64,000 nt of DNA from Bacteroidales bacterium (GCA_020636845.1 JACJXD010000001.1:124001-188000), one strand, 5' to 3'; positions 16,659 to 26,198 are shown, counted from the first letter of the stretch. Program-made: numbers and translations. Notes: generated by a model from the letters alone, not told the origin.

Positions 16659-17942
16659 TTAAAGCGATATATCCCAAATTCCTATGGCTTTTTCTAATTC
16701 GACTAATGCTGCTGCCCGGTTGTAAAGAGCTTCGTAGTATGCTGTTTGAATGTCGTTGTAAGTTCGTTGGGCGTTTAATACTTCTAACAGGGAGGTTTCG
16801 CCTCGCTTATAGCTGTATATTTTTCCTTGCTTAACGCTATTGGCATTTTCGAGTAGCCCTTTGTTGAAACTGTCAACTTGCCTGCAATAGGCATTGTATA
16901 AGTTAAGCGCTTGCAGAACTTCCGTTTTTATTTCCGTTTCAACTTGCTCATAAACCTTATCGGCTTGCGATACTTGGTACTGAGCTATTTTTACTTCACC
17001 CTTATTAAAATTTGAAAATTTCAGAGGAATGGCAATTCCGGCAGTGTATGCGTTAGCGGTGGAACTGCCCCATGAAGTATTGTACGAATTTTCCAGTCCT
17101 AGTTTTAAATCAACGTCCATTCTGCGTTCACGTTTTACGAGGGTAAGCGCTTTTTGCGATACTTCTTTGTTCTTAAGTGCAACAAGGAGGTCGGTTCTAT
17201 TGTTTAATGCCATTTCAACCAGATTGTCGAGATTAAAGGACTTATACATGCCCTTTAAACTACCTCTTGGAAAAATAATTGAATCTGTTCCGGAGTTTCC
17301 TATCATCAGGGAAAGTTGACTAAGCGAGTTTTTCCATTCGGCTTCGGACTGAATCAACTCGTTAAGGAGAATTCCCGCTTCGACCTTACTTTGCTTAGCA
17401 TCGATTTCCATTATATTACCAATGGTAAATCTTATGCTGTCGGCAACGGACAGCTGCTTTATGGTGTTGTAAGAGTCTATTTTAACCTTAAACAAACTGT
17501 TCTGTTTAATGGCGCTTAGGTAAGCAAGAGTTGCGTCGGCACGTAAATTTCTAAAGAAATCTTCGACCATGGCTTGAGTTAACTCGTGCTCGCTTTTGGC
17601 TAAATTTATTCGTGCTTTGCGTTTACCAAAAAGTTCGAAGGTTTTGGTCATTTCCGAGTATAGTACATAGCCGGCATTTGAACCGTTTTCCGTTTGATTA
17701 GTAAAATCGAAGGAAAACGTAGGGTCTTGAAAAATTTTTGCTTTTTCAACCTCTGCTTCTGCTATATTAATGTTGAATTTTTCGGCTGCATACCCAAGAT
17801 TACTATCGCCAACCATTCTTATATAATCGTTGTAGTTTATGTTTGAATGAGTAATGGCAGTGTCTATTTGTGCGTGTGCTACTTGAAATATCATGCCGAA
17901 ACAGAGAGTATATAGTATCCTATTAAAGTGCATGTTGTTCAT
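16659..17942 (-). CDS. TolC/CusC-family outer-membrane efflux protein
   Basis: 427 residues with a signal peptide (about 1-24, ending AHA). Long alternating helical stretches with two OEP repeats (about 40-220 and 235-420) are typical of the TolC tunnel, and the C-terminal repeat holds the common SLLEVLNAQRTYND motif. It provides the outer-membrane exit duct for the RND pump encoded 39 bp upstream, and is the last gene of the leftward operon His-rich protein - adaptor - RND pump - TolC. It has no N-terminal lipobox, unlike E. coli CusC. Confidence 0.93.
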   Translation of the reverse strand: MNNMHFNRILYTLCFGMIFQVAHAQIDTAITHSNINYNDYIRMVGDSNLGYAAEKFNINIAEAEVEKAKIFQDPTFSFDFTNQTENGSNAGYVLYSEMTKTFELFGKRKARINLAKSEHELTQAMVEDFFRNLRADATLAYLSAIKQNSLFKVKIDSYNTIKQLSVADSIRFTIGNIMEIDAKQSKVEAGILLNELIQSEAEWKNSLSQLSLMIGNSGTDSIIFPRGSLKGMYKSFNLDNLVEMALNNRTDLLVALKNKEVSQKALTLVKRERRMDVDLKLGLENSYNTSWGSSTANAYTAGIAIPLKFSNFNKGEVKIAQYQVSQADKVYEQVETEIKTEVLQALNLYNAYCRQVDSFNKGLLENANSVKQGKIYSYKRGETSLLEVLNAQRTYNDIQTAYYEALYNRAAALVELEKAIGIWDISL

Positions 17943-17981
17943 TTTTATTATTATAACAGTTGGTAATAGGGTTTCCTGTTG

Positions 17982-20900
17982 CTATTCGATTTTAGTTTCG
18001 CTATCGAATTCATTGCCCCACTTTTTTTCTATCATGTAATATAAAGCAGGCAAAACGTAAATTGTAATTACGGTAGCAATGAGTAGTCCATATACAATTA
18101 CCGTTGCCAGCGGACGTTGAACATCGGAGCCGATGCCTGTTGAAAGCGATGCTGGCAGTAAGCCCAAAACAGCAACAGTTGCAATCATTATAATTGGACG
18201 AAAACGATGCTTTGCACCTGCAATAACAGCTGATTTAAGTTCCATTCCCTCTTTTCGTAGCGTATTGATATGGGCAATCATAATTACTCCGTTTTGAATG
18301 GAAACGCCAAACAGGGCAATAAATCCGACTGCCGAGGAAACGTTAAGTGTCATACCGAAAACGTTTAACGCTAACATTCCACCAAACAGGGCTAAAGGCA
18401 CAACTCCCATAATAAGACCTGCTTGCCTAAATCGGCCAAATGTTCCAAATAGCAGTAAAAACATAATAGCCAATGCTAGCGGTACAATCATAGCCAGTCT
18501 GGAGTAGGCACGATGTTGATTTTCGAATTGCCCGCTCCATTTCAGGTGAAAGTTTTCCTTATTGTAGGAAACATTCTTTTCAATTTTTTTATTGGCTTGC
18601 TTTAAAAAGGAGGTTAAGTCGGTACCCCTTAAGTTTAACCTTATTATCATGTACCGTTTATTCATTTCACGGGCAATAAGGCTTGCGCCTGTGCTAAGTT
18701 TAATGTCGGCGACTTGCGATAATGGAATTTTTGCTCCGGTTGCCGTGGTTAGCATTAAGTTTCCGATTTTTTCGGGAGTATTTCTACTTTCCTCTTTGTA
18801 GCGGCATATAACGTCGTAAACTTTATCGCCAATGAATATTTGGGAAATAGCCTTTCCTCCAATGGCAAGTTCTATTAGTTCCGCAACGTCGGAAACATTT
18901 ACTCCGTATTGTGCAATTTTTTCCCTATCAACATGAATTTGAAGTTGGGGTAGAGGTGGTTCTTGGTCGATTGCCACGTCGGTTGCGCCGGGAATTGTTT
19001 TTAGTTCTTTTTCGATTGATTCGGCAATCCTACGGGCTTCTTTAAAATCGTTTCCGTAAATGTTTAACGCTAAGTCGCTATGGGTTCCGGCGAGCAAGTC
19101 CATTACCATATCGATGATTGGTTGCGAGAAGCCTATGGTAAAGCCCGGTAGCGTTTCAAGATCCTTTGCCATTTCCTGAATAAGGTCGTTTTTAGTTTTA
19201 CCGTTATGCCATTCGTTGTAAGGTTTAAGTCCGACGGAACACTCGATGTGCGATGTCGAAAACGGCTCGGTTCCGGCATCGTCCCTTCCGGTTTGAACCA
19301 TAGCGTAGGTAACTTCGTCGTATTTAATAATTCGGCTTCGTAGGGTATCGCTCATTTCTTTCGATTTTTCGAGAGAAATTCCGGGAGGTAGTTGAACCTG
19401 AAGCCATATTGACCCTTCGTCGAGTTGAGGTAGAAAATCTTTACCTACGGTAATAATCAGTATAATTGTTACTGCGAGAATAAAACCCAAAGGGGCAAAG
19501 ACTGATTTTGGCTTATTGATAATTTTTTCGGTATGGCGATTATAAATGGATGTTAATTTTTCCAACCATTTATTTTTGTACATCTTTTGAGGTTTGCGGT
19601 AAATAACAAACGATAATCCCGGGATTAGAAACAGGGCTACTGCCAGGGCTCCAATAAGTGCGTATCCTACAGTAAATGCCATTGGTGTAAACAGTTTCTT
19701 TTCAATTCGTTCGAACGCGAAAAGTGGAAGGTAGGCAGTAATTATTATAATTGAAGAGAAGAATATAGGCTTTGCCACTTCAACGCATCGCTCAATAACC
19801 GATTTTTCGTCCAGTTCTATATCCTGATGGTCCTCTCGTTTCTTTAGCACTGTTTCCATCATTACAATGGAACCTTCAACAATAATTCCAAAATCTATAG
19901 CACCCAACGATAGTAAGTTGGCCGGAACGTTTGTTAAGTACATTAATGCAAAGGCAACGAGAAGTGCTAACGGGATTGTAACAGCAACCAGCAGTGCTCC
20001 TCGCCAACTTCCTAAAAAGAGAATAAGAATGAAAAGAACCAGTAATACACCAACTAAAAGGGTGTGCGAAACGGTATGCAATGTAGTGCTAACTAAGTAA
20101 GTTCTGTCCAAAAACGGTCGAATTTTAACTCCTTTCGGGAGTGTTTCGTTATTCAGCTCGTTTACGGCTTCGTGTACCCCCTTTAAGACTTCCGAGGGAT
20201 TTTGATACCGAAGCATTTGCACAATTCCCTCAACTCCTTCGGAGTAGTTTACCTTATGATCGGTAAAGCCAAGTACGCCTTTTCTTTCTAAGTTACCGTA
20301 TTTTAAGGTACCAAGGTCTTTTAGGAAAATAGGCATTCCGTTTTCCGTTTTTACAACAATCTCACCAAGGTCGCTTAAGTCCTTAACCAGTCCAATTCCT
20401 CTGATTATATAACTTAAATCGCCGCGAGTAAGCATACTGCCTCCGGCATTGGCATTGTTCTTTTCTATTTTGTCTGTTATATCGGATAGCGAGAGGTTGT
20501 ATTGTTCGAGTTTTTGAGGGTCTATTTCAATTTGAAATTGGGTGGTTATTCCTCCAAAATTACTTACATCGGCTACGCCTGTAACCTGTTTTAATCTGGG
20601 AATAATAACCCAACGTTGCAACTCGGTAAGTTCTCTCAGACTATGGTTTTTACTTTCGATAATGTAGCGGTAAATTTCGCCTGTGGGTGAAGTTAACGGA
20701 TTTAGTTCGGGAGAAGCATCGTAAGGTAAATCGACATCATTTAGGCGTTCTTGTACGCGTTGGCGAGCCCAGTAATCATCTACACCATCTTTAAAAACGA
20801 GGATGACATTAGAAATTCCAAATGCGCTTTTGCTTCGCATGGTATGTAAGCCGGGTAGTCCATTTAGGCTTCGCTCTATTGGAATGGTTATTTGTTGTTC

Positions 20901-21080
20901 TATTTCTTCGGCAGCAAGGCCGGGAACCTGAGTTACTACCTGAACGGATACATCGGCAATATCGGGGTAGGCTTCAATGGATAGTTGTTTCCAGGAATAG
21001 TATCCAAATGCAGCAATTAGCAGAAATACCAATAGCATAATCCAGCGTCGCTGAATTGCAACAAGAATAAGCTTTTTCAT
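17982..21080 (-). CDS. heavy-metal efflux RND pump (CusA/CzcA family)
   Basis: A 1032-residue inner-membrane proton antiporter, full length for the HME-RND family: TM1 near the N-terminus (about 13-33), a porter domain, TM2-6 (about 340-495), a second porter domain and TM8-12 (about 860-1020). The TM4 signature reads DFGIIVEGSIVMMET (about 393-407), i.e. the DFGx3EG[A/S] type of heavy-metal exporters rather than the DFGx3DGA of zinc/cobalt CzcA. The IWLQVQLPPGISLEKS and GTEPFSTSHIE segments are also typical. The exported ion (Cu/Ag or a divalent metal) cannot be settled from this. It starts 1 bp after the adaptor gene stop, so the two are translationally coupled. Confidence 0.95.
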   Translation of the reverse strand: MKKLILVAIQRRWIMLLVFLLIAAFGYYSWKQLSIEAYPDIADVSVQVVTQVPGLAAEEIEQQITIPIERSLNGLPGLHTMRSKSAFGISNVILVFKDGVDDYWARQRVQERLNDVDLPYDASPELNPLTSPTGEIYRYIIESKNHSLRELTELQRWVIIPRLKQVTGVADVSNFGGITTQFQIEIDPQKLEQYNLSLSDITDKIEKNNANAGGSMLTRGDLSYIIRGIGLVKDLSDLGEIVVKTENGMPIFLKDLGTLKYGNLERKGVLGFTDHKVNYSEGVEGIVQMLRYQNPSEVLKGVHEAVNELNNETLPKGVKIRPFLDRTYLVSTTLHTVSHTLLVGVLLVLFILILFLGSWRGALLVAVTIPLALLVAFALMYLTNVPANLLSLGAIDFGIIVEGSIVMMETVLKKREDHQDIELDEKSVIERCVEVAKPIFFSSIIIITAYLPLFAFERIEKKLFTPMAFTVGYALIGALAVALFLIPGLSFVIYRKPQKMYKNKWLEKLTSIYNRHTEKIINKPKSVFAPLGFILAVTIILIITVGKDFLPQLDEGSIWLQVQLPPGISLEKSKEMSDTLRSRIIKYDEVTYAMVQTGRDDAGTEPFSTSHIECSVGLKPYNEWHNGKTKNDLIQEMAKDLETLPGFTIGFSQPIIDMVMDLLAGTHSDLALNIYGNDFKEARRIAESIEKELKTIPGATDVAIDQEPPLPQLQIHVDREKIAQYGVNVSDVAELIELAIGGKAISQIFIGDKVYDVICRYKEESRNTPEKIGNLMLTTATGAKIPLSQVADIKLSTGASLIAREMNKRYMIIRLNLRGTDLTSFLKQANKKIEKNVSYNKENFHLKWSGQFENQHRAYSRLAMIVPLALAIMFLLLFGTFGRFRQAGLIMGVVPLALFGGMLALNVFGMTLNVSSAVGFIALFGVSIQNGVIMIAHINTLRKEGMELKSAVIAGAKHRFRPIIMIATVAVLGLLPASLSTGIGSDVQRPLATVIVYGLLIATVITIYVLPALYYMIEKKWGNEFDSETKIE

Positions 21081-21081
21081 G

Positions 21082-22185
21082 CTATATTGCCTCCATTAAG
21101 TAAAAGCTGCCTTCGCTTATAATCTCATCGTTGGGTTTTAATCCCGATTTGCAAATAACCATGTTGCTATCGGTGCCGACAACATTAATAGGGCGTTTTA
21201 TATACTTATTTCCTTCGATATGTTGAATAACAAAGCTACTATTCTCCGTTTGCAAAACGGATTTTGCAGGAATTAGCATAACACTATCGGCAGGATTGTA
21301 GAACTGAACGGTTACGTACATTCCGGGTTTCATAGTTCTATCGGCATTATTGCAAACAATGTAAACCTGAACGGAACGCGATGCTTCGTCGAGCATTTCG
21401 CTAATATGGTAAACTTTGCCATTGATTAGCTTATTTGCCATGCAAGGAAGTTCTATTTCAACGTTATCAGATTCGTGTATCGAACTAATATCCTTTTCTT
21501 TAAGTTGTCCCACAACCCAAACCTTACTAAGTTCTGCAACAGTAGCAACCGGTTCTGCATCATCCTTAAGGTATTGACCGATTACAATGCTATTTTCGAC
21601 AACTTCGCCTTGAATAGGGGAACGTACAATAAGGGGTTGACCCATTTTCATTTCGTTGGGGTCAACGTTATAAACCTCTATACTGGCCAAGGCGTTTTCG
21701 AAATCGCGTTTGGTTAGCTCATAGTTAACTTCGGCTTCTTCGAGTTCCTTTTTTACTCCTACTCCATTTTTAAATAAATCCTGTTGTCGTTTTAAATTTT
21801 TATCGGCAAGTTGCATTTCTTGCTTTGCCTGAAAAAATATTTTGCAAGTTTCGTTAAACGAAGGTGCGCTTATTTCGAAAATAGGGGAACCTTTAATTAC
21901 CTGTTGTCCTAATCTGACAAAGGATTTGGTTATACGCCCGGAAAAGGGAGAGGCAATTTGAGCAAAGTTGTTAGGAATGGCTTTTACCACTCCGGTTGTT
22001 GTAATATGTGTTTGATATTTAACTTCTTTAACCGTATCAATTTTAAGTTTCGGTCTTAAAATTGAATTGTCGGGAATCGATATGGTGTCGCCGTTTACCG
22101 TATAATCACCAACATTAACTTCAGCATTTTTATTACTACAAGCCGCTAATAGTGCGATAATACACACGTAAAAAATTTTTTTCAT
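21082..22185 (-). CDS. RND periplasmic adaptor lipoprotein (CusB/CzcB family)
   Basis: 367 residues. A lipobox LLAACS places the acylated Cys at C16, so it is anchored to a membrane facing the periplasm. Membrane-fusion-protein order: beta-barrel and lipoyl halves (about 52-100 and 168-205) flank a helical hairpin (about 100-165), followed by the beta-barrel domain (about 210-290) and a membrane-proximal domain. It links the RND pump to the TolC channel and may hand over metal. The gene has an unusual leader: an 86-bp gap from the His-rich gene contains nested inverted repeats (22206-22288). Confidence 0.93.
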   Translation of the reverse strand: MKKIFYVCIIALLAACSNKNAEVNVGDYTVNGDTISIPDNSILRPKLKIDTVKEVKYQTHITTTGVVKAIPNNFAQIASPFSGRITKSFVRLGQQVIKGSPIFEISAPSFNETCKIFFQAKQEMQLADKNLKRQQDLFKNGVGVKKELEEAEVNYELTKRDFENALASIEVYNVDPNEMKMGQPLIVRSPIQGEVVENSIVIGQYLKDDAEPVATVAELSKVWVVGQLKEKDISSIHESDNVEIELPCMANKLINGKVYHISEMLDEASRSVQVYIVCNNADRTMKPGMYVTVQFYNPADSVMLIPAKSVLQTENSSFVIQHIEGNKYIKRPINVVGTDSNMVICKSGLKPNDEIISEGSFYLMEAI

Positions 22186-22205
22186 TTTTTATATATAAGC
22201 ATAAA

Positions 22206-22288
22206 ACAATACCTCAAAAATCGTATTATACGATATTCGAGACTTAATAAACCTGTGTTATAAAAGAGTTATTAAAGAGAGGTATTGT
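22206..22288. repeat. nested inverted repeats in the leader of the adaptor gene
   Basis: Outer arms ACAATACCTC (22206-22215) and GAGGTATTGT (22279-22288) are perfectly complementary. Between them a second perfect dyad ATCGTAT-T-ATACGAT lies at 22220-22234. The outer right arm overlaps the end of the His-rich gene. In RNA this forms a hairpin within a larger stem just before the adaptor start; the inner dyad could instead be an operator. Confidence 0.5.
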
Positions 22289-22634
22289 ACGGAGGTGCTC
22301 TTAATAAGTATTGTAGAATGTTATCGGTATTTTCGACAACAATGCGGTTGAACAGGAATAGGATTTGCTTAATGCATAGAAATAGCAATGCTGCAAAGAA
22401 CAGCATTAAAAAAGTTGAAACAAAAAACGATAGTGCTTGAATTATAAGGTATTGATTTTCGGTGTGTTGATGTGTAACCGGACTTTTACTGTTTCCATCG
22501 CTGAAAGGGTGGGAGTGAACAATGTAAGTATTATGTAGGATGTGGGTGTGTATAAAAAGTGTAGTACTCCCATAGTAAGTGGTAAAGAGTACTAAAAGGA
22601 AAATCTTTACTATTTTAGTAAATGCCTGCCTCAT
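22272..22634 (-). CDS. small His-rich membrane protein leading the metal efflux operon
   Basis: A 120-residue protein with a hydrophobic N-terminal segment (about 7-27), a periplasmic His-rich stretch (about 29-56, containing HTHILH, HSHP and HQHTE) and a second hydrophobic helix (about 63-92). Similar unnamed His-rich proteins often precede czcBA-like genes in Bacteroidota. Metal binding or sensing in the periplasm is inferred from the histidines and from its place at the head of the efflux operon. A TATATTTG box (22642-22649, minus strand) ends only eight bases from the ATG, so the mRNA would be nearly leaderless; its minus-33 partner is poor (23-bp spacing). Confidence 0.75.
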   Translation of the reverse strand: MRQAFTKIVKIFLLVLFTTYYGSTTLFIHTHILHNTYIVHSHPFSDGNSKSPVTHQHTENQYLIIQALSFFVSTFLMLFFAALLFLCIKQILFLFNRIVVENTDNILQYLLRAPPYNTSL

Positions 22635-22783
22635 TGGTCGGCAAATATAGTTAATATTTTATGTGTGAAATACAACTAATAAAAACTACGTTTTACCAGA
22701 AGTTTTAATAATTATGGCATTTGGATGCACCTGTTTAAGTAAGGTTTAATCCTAAAATAGATGTAAGTCGAAAAAATTTTGTT

Positions 22784-23500
22784 TTATTTTCCAAAAACCT
22801 TCTTAAGTATGTTGGAAGTACGTGCTAATGGGTTCTTACGAATTTCCTTTTCTTCCTTGGCAATTTTAACAAACAAACCCTCAATGGCCTTGTCGGTAAC
22901 GTATTCTGTAAGGTCCGGATTCATTTTCTTTACCATTGGAATTTTATTATAGGTGTTCATTACATCGCTCCAGTATTTAGTGGCATTTACCTTTTTTAGT
23001 GATTCCTCAATAATCGGGGAAAATTGCTTCTTAAGTTCCGCCGATGTGTGAGTTTTTAGGTATTGCGTGGCGGCATCGTCGTTTCCCTTAACAATGTTAA
23101 TAGCATCCTTAAGGGTCATTTGCTTGATGGCGGAAAGAAAAATATCTTTTGCCTTTACTGCTGCGTCTTCTGCTGCACGGTTTATCGACAGCACAACCTC
23201 GTCAACTTTTTTGCCCATGCCAATAGCCCTAAGTTTTTCCTCCATAGTTTTTGCCTCGGGGGGGAAAGGAATTTTAATTTCGGTGTCGCCAAAGTACCCA
23301 TCGGTTTTCGATACCATTTCAACTCCTTTTACAGTGCCCTTACTTAAGGCCTCTTTAATTCCGGTAGCCGCTTCTTCTTCTGTAAATCCTTTGCCGTTTT
23401 CAGTTTTAAGCAAATTCTTAGCAGTTTTAATTATTTGTGCTTGTCCGTTTATTGATAATACTGCGATTAGGAGTAATGTTATTATACCAGTACGTTTCAT
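22784..23500 (-). CDS. DUF4197 family exported protein
   Basis: 238 residues with a signal peptide (about 1-22, ending GQA). The remaining sequence is almost wholly helical and matches DUF4197: early GIKEAL(S)KG(TVKGVE) motif, a DGYFGD(TE)IKIPFP stretch near 66-80, and the closing KIAKEE(KEIRKNP)LARTS motif near 214-229. The family is widespread in Bacteroidota and Proteobacteria and its function is unknown. It is monocistronic; convergence or operon links are not evident. A long open frame on the opposite strand is a shadow of this gene. Confidence 0.9.
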   Translation of the reverse strand: MKRTGIITLLLIAVLSINGQAQIIKTAKNLLKTENGKGFTEEEAATGIKEALSKGTVKGVEMVSKTDGYFGDTEIKIPFPPEAKTMEEKLRAIGMGKKVDEVVLSINRAAEDAAVKAKDIFLSAIKQMTLKDAINIVKGNDDAATQYLKTHTSAELKKQFSPIIEESLKKVNATKYWSDVMNTYNKIPMVKKMNPDLTEYVTDKAIEGLFVKIAKEEKEIRKNPLARTSNILKKVFGK

Positions 23501-23759
23501 CGTTTTAAGTTTTAGTCCGACTAAAGTACAAATTGAATGCCTAAAAAGGGAAAATTCCGGAGGAAATTATTCAGATGATGTTATGAAGTTGAAAACTAGC
23601 GTATGGCGAGGGTTGCAAAACATAGCGTAATTTGTGGTAGCAAAAAGCAGCAATCTCGGTTAATTTTAACGAGGGAATGTTATTTTTGTGACATGCGATT
23701 ATCTATTTATAATGATTTTTCTGGCTGTAACGGTGTGTTTAAAATGAATATCAAGTGAA

Positions 23760-24806
23760 ATGCAAATGGTACTTTTTTACATAGCAATTCCGTTTGTTCT
23801 TTTTGCAGTGTTGCGATTTTTAGTTGCTCTGTACAATTTTTTGTTTAGTCCGTATTTAAAAGGATATCCTTTGACTGATGTGCCAAAAGTATCGGTATTG
23901 ATTGATGCACAGACTAACTCATCGAATTTGGAGCCCTTACTTCTCGATTTGCTTAATCAGAAGTATAAGAATATTGAGGTAATTGTTGGCGGTAATTTTT
24001 TAGGTAATAACATTGAGAGTATTTTAAGGAAGGATTCACGATTTTCTGCAATTTCAACAAGTAATTCGGGAAAGGTTGAGAGAAACAAACTGAATTTCGA
24101 TCTGGGCAACAGGGCTACAGGTGAGTATTTATTAATTATTGACGAAAGCATAAGGCTGTCAGTTAATTTTATTGGTCGGGCACTTGCATACATGCAGGTG
24201 AAGCGGTTAACTTCGTTAACATTTTTACCGTATAGGATAACCCGAACATTTGGAGAATCGGTTTTAGCGAATGCTATGGATTGGCTGCTTGTTTCAACTT
24301 ATCCGTTCCAGCTAACAGGAAACAAAAGAAAAGTTCTGATTTCGGCTGCAACGTTTTCGCCGATAATGGTTAAAACCGACATTTACCAAAAGCATGAACT
24401 GTATAAAGTCTTTTATTCAACTAGTAACCTGAACAAAATTAAATGGCAAATTCCCGGGAATGTCGAAGTTTTGCTAGGTACTCAGGACAATGTGAAAAGC
24501 ATTTCGAGGAATACCCTCGAAGAGTGTTCCAAAAGCATGTTGAATGCTTTCGGCGGAAGTTCTTCATCTATATTGCTAATTGCGCTACTTTCTACATTAG
24601 GGCCGATATTGGCTTTGTTCGTGGCGCCTTATCCGTTAGTCTTTGCCTATTTTTTCTCGACATTGTTGACTAGGATACTTGTTGCCGATACAACTAAACA
24701 TGCGGTTTGGAAAAGCATTGCATTATTGCCCTTTATTCATTATACGTTTCTTAAGATGGCCAATATCATATATAGGAACTCTCGAAAGTCCGGTTCAAAA
24801 AGTTAG
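23760..24806 (+). CDS. membrane protein with degenerate GT2-like glycosyltransferase domain
   Basis: 348 residues. An N-terminal membrane helix (about 4-27), a GT-A/family-2-like domain (about 44-225, opening with KVSVLIDAQTNSSNLEPLLLDLLNQ) and two to three C-terminal helices (about 270-325). The region that should hold the DxD metal site reads IIDESIRLS, so the second Asp is missing, and no Q/RxxRW motif is seen. It may therefore be an inactive or highly diverged transferase. A TATTTTTG box at 23681-23688 is a plausible minus-7 element. The next gene starts 2 bp after its stop, so the two are co-transcribed. Confidence 0.75.
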   Translation: MQMVLFYIAIPFVLFAVLRFLVALYNFLFSPYLKGYPLTDVPKVSVLIDAQTNSSNLEPLLLDLLNQKYKNIEVIVGGNFLGNNIESILRKDSRFSAISTSNSGKVERNKLNFDLGNRATGEYLLIIDESIRLSVNFIGRALAYMQVKRLTSLTFLPYRITRTFGESVLANAMDWLLVSTYPFQLTGNKRKVLISAATFSPIMVKTDIYQKHELYKVFYSTSNLNKIKWQIPGNVEVLLGTQDNVKSISRNTLEECSKSMLNAFGGSSSSILLIALLSTLGPILALFVAPYPLVFAYFFSTLLTRILVADTTKHAVWKSIALLPFIHYTFLKMANIIYRNSRKSGSKS

Positions 24807-24808
24807 CA

Positions 24809-25576
24809 ATGAGAACTTCTCTTTTGTTTCTGTCGATTTTATTTATAGTACCGTTTCTCTCGTATCAAAGTGTACTAAATGCACAAAACAAGTTCGATGT
24901 GCGTTTGTACAAATGCTATGTAACCAGCGATTTGAAAGGGTGGGAGAGTTCCATTGCCGATATGGAAAAAGAGTTAAAACTGAATAATAGTGCCGAAAAT
25001 CACTTTCAACTGCTTCATGCGCAGTATGGTATTATTGGATTTTTACTTGGGTTGGAGGAAACTTTTCGGGCTGAATATTATATAGGGAAAGCGGAAAAAG
25101 AGGTTGACTTCTTGTTAAAAATTCCGGCATATAAATCGCAGGTTTTAGCCATGCAAGCGGCTTTATGCGCTTATAAAGTTTCAATTAACTGGTATAAGGC
25201 TTTTTATTTGGGCCCGAAGTGTTTTAATCTGGTTGACGAAGCGTTGAAGGCTGACTCAGAAGATGTTTATGCGGTAATAGAAAAAGCAAATATTCTGCAC
25301 TATGCACCAAAAATATTAGGTGGAAATCCCATGATCGCTGTTAAATATTATCGTAAGTCGATAGATATTTTAATAGAGAAAAATGGTGGAATTGAACCGA
25401 AAACATGGTGGTTTCTTAACTCTTACGTCCAAATGGGATTGGCTGCACAAAAGGCTGGAAACTACTATCTGGCACGTAACATTTTCTTGAAAATTTTAAA
25501 CCTTGCACCAAATTTTATATGGGTTCGCGATAGTTTGTTGCCAAGGTTGGAAGTTAAAATGAACTTAAAGAGTTAG
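24809..25576 (+). CDS. exported helical-repeat (TPR-like) protein
   Basis: 255 residues with a signal peptide (about 1-25, ending LNA). The mature part is made of helix pairs; a TPR-like unit is visible at about 213-245 (QMGLAAQKAGNYYLARNIFLKILNLAPN) and weaker ones before it. It resembles Bacteroidota periplasmic tetratricopeptide proteins of unknown role. Tightly coupled (2-bp gap) to the GT2-like membrane protein, so the two may work together at the envelope. Confidence 0.75.
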   Translation: MRTSLLFLSILFIVPFLSYQSVLNAQNKFDVRLYKCYVTSDLKGWESSIADMEKELKLNNSAENHFQLLHAQYGIIGFLLGLEETFRAEYYIGKAEKEVDFLLKIPAYKSQVLAMQAALCAYKVSINWYKAFYLGPKCFNLVDEALKADSEDVYAVIEKANILHYAPKILGGNPMIAVKYYRKSIDILIEKNGGIEPKTWWFLNSYVQMGLAAQKAGNYYLARNIFLKILNLAPNFIWVRDSLLPRLEVKMNLKS

Positions 25577-25605
25577 CCTTTTATATTAAGGTGTATAATC
25601 GGAAT

Positions 25606-25636
25606 TAAAAAAGGTGAACTCTATTGAATTCACCTT
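25606..25636 (-). terminator. intrinsic terminator of the DUF5606 gene
   Basis: Arms AAGGTGAA (25611-25618) and TTCACCTT (25629-25636) with a 10-base loop; on the minus strand the stem is followed by a run of T. It also follows the TPR-like gene on the + strand, where the T-tract is weaker. Confidence 0.55.
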
Positions 25637-25661
25637 AAATTGTATGCTTAAAAAAACGAAA

Positions 25662-26114
25662 TTACTCGGTTTTTTCGTCTTTCTTTTCCTCGGAGTTTTC
25701 TTCTTTGGTTTCTTCCGGTTCATTTAGCAGTTCTAGTAAATCTTTTCCCTGAAGAAGGTTATACCAAGAAATGAGTTTCTTAATATCGCTGGTATAAACT
25801 TTTTCCCTGTCGTAATCGGGAACAACTTGCTCGAAGTATGCCTTTAGGGCAGATCCGTCGGATTTTGCATCAATTGCAGGTTTTCCGCTTTCAAGAGTTT
25901 CAATTTTCTTTAATACTTCACGAAGAGGCAGTTCGTTGGTATCGGTAAATATTGCGATGTCGGCAAGAGCGCTAACTTTAGCCGTAACAGGAATGTTTAC
26001 GCGTTTGCCATCGACAATAGATTCAACAATCACACCGTGTCTTCCCTGTGAAATAAACTTAAATAATCCGGAGTAACCCGAAACTGCTAGTATTTCTTTT
26101 AAAGTAGTTTCCAT
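25662..26114 (-). CDS. DUF5606 domain protein
   Basis: 150 residues from the ATG at 26114 (a TTG two codons earlier is possible). The N-terminal 75 residues (LKEILAVSGYSGLFKFISQ, GVIVESIVDGKR) match the DUF5606 family, which is restricted to Bacteroidota. A conserved middle segment (about 90-130, YDREKVYTSDIKKLISWYN) precedes a highly acidic, disordered tail rich in E and K. Function unknown. A cytosolic housekeeping role is suggested by its neighbours only. Confidence 0.85.
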   Translation of the reverse strand: METTLKEILAVSGYSGLFKFISQGRHGVIVESIVDGKRVNIPVTAKVSALADIAIFTDTNELPLREVLKKIETLESGKPAIDAKSDGSALKAYFEQVVPDYDREKVYTSDIKKLISWYNLLQGKDLLELLNEPEETKEENSEEKKDEKTE

Positions 26115-26198
26115 AGTCAATTAGAATTTTTTGCAAATTAAAAAAATTTAAAGCAAATCTCCGATAACTCTGTGCTGATAATAGCAATTCTTTTTTAT

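Noticed and set aside
23695..23757. 20-codon ORF just before the GT2-like gene, possible leader peptide
   Set aside because: No run of regulatory codons, no attenuator-like hairpin and no ribosome-binding site; such short frames are expected by chance.
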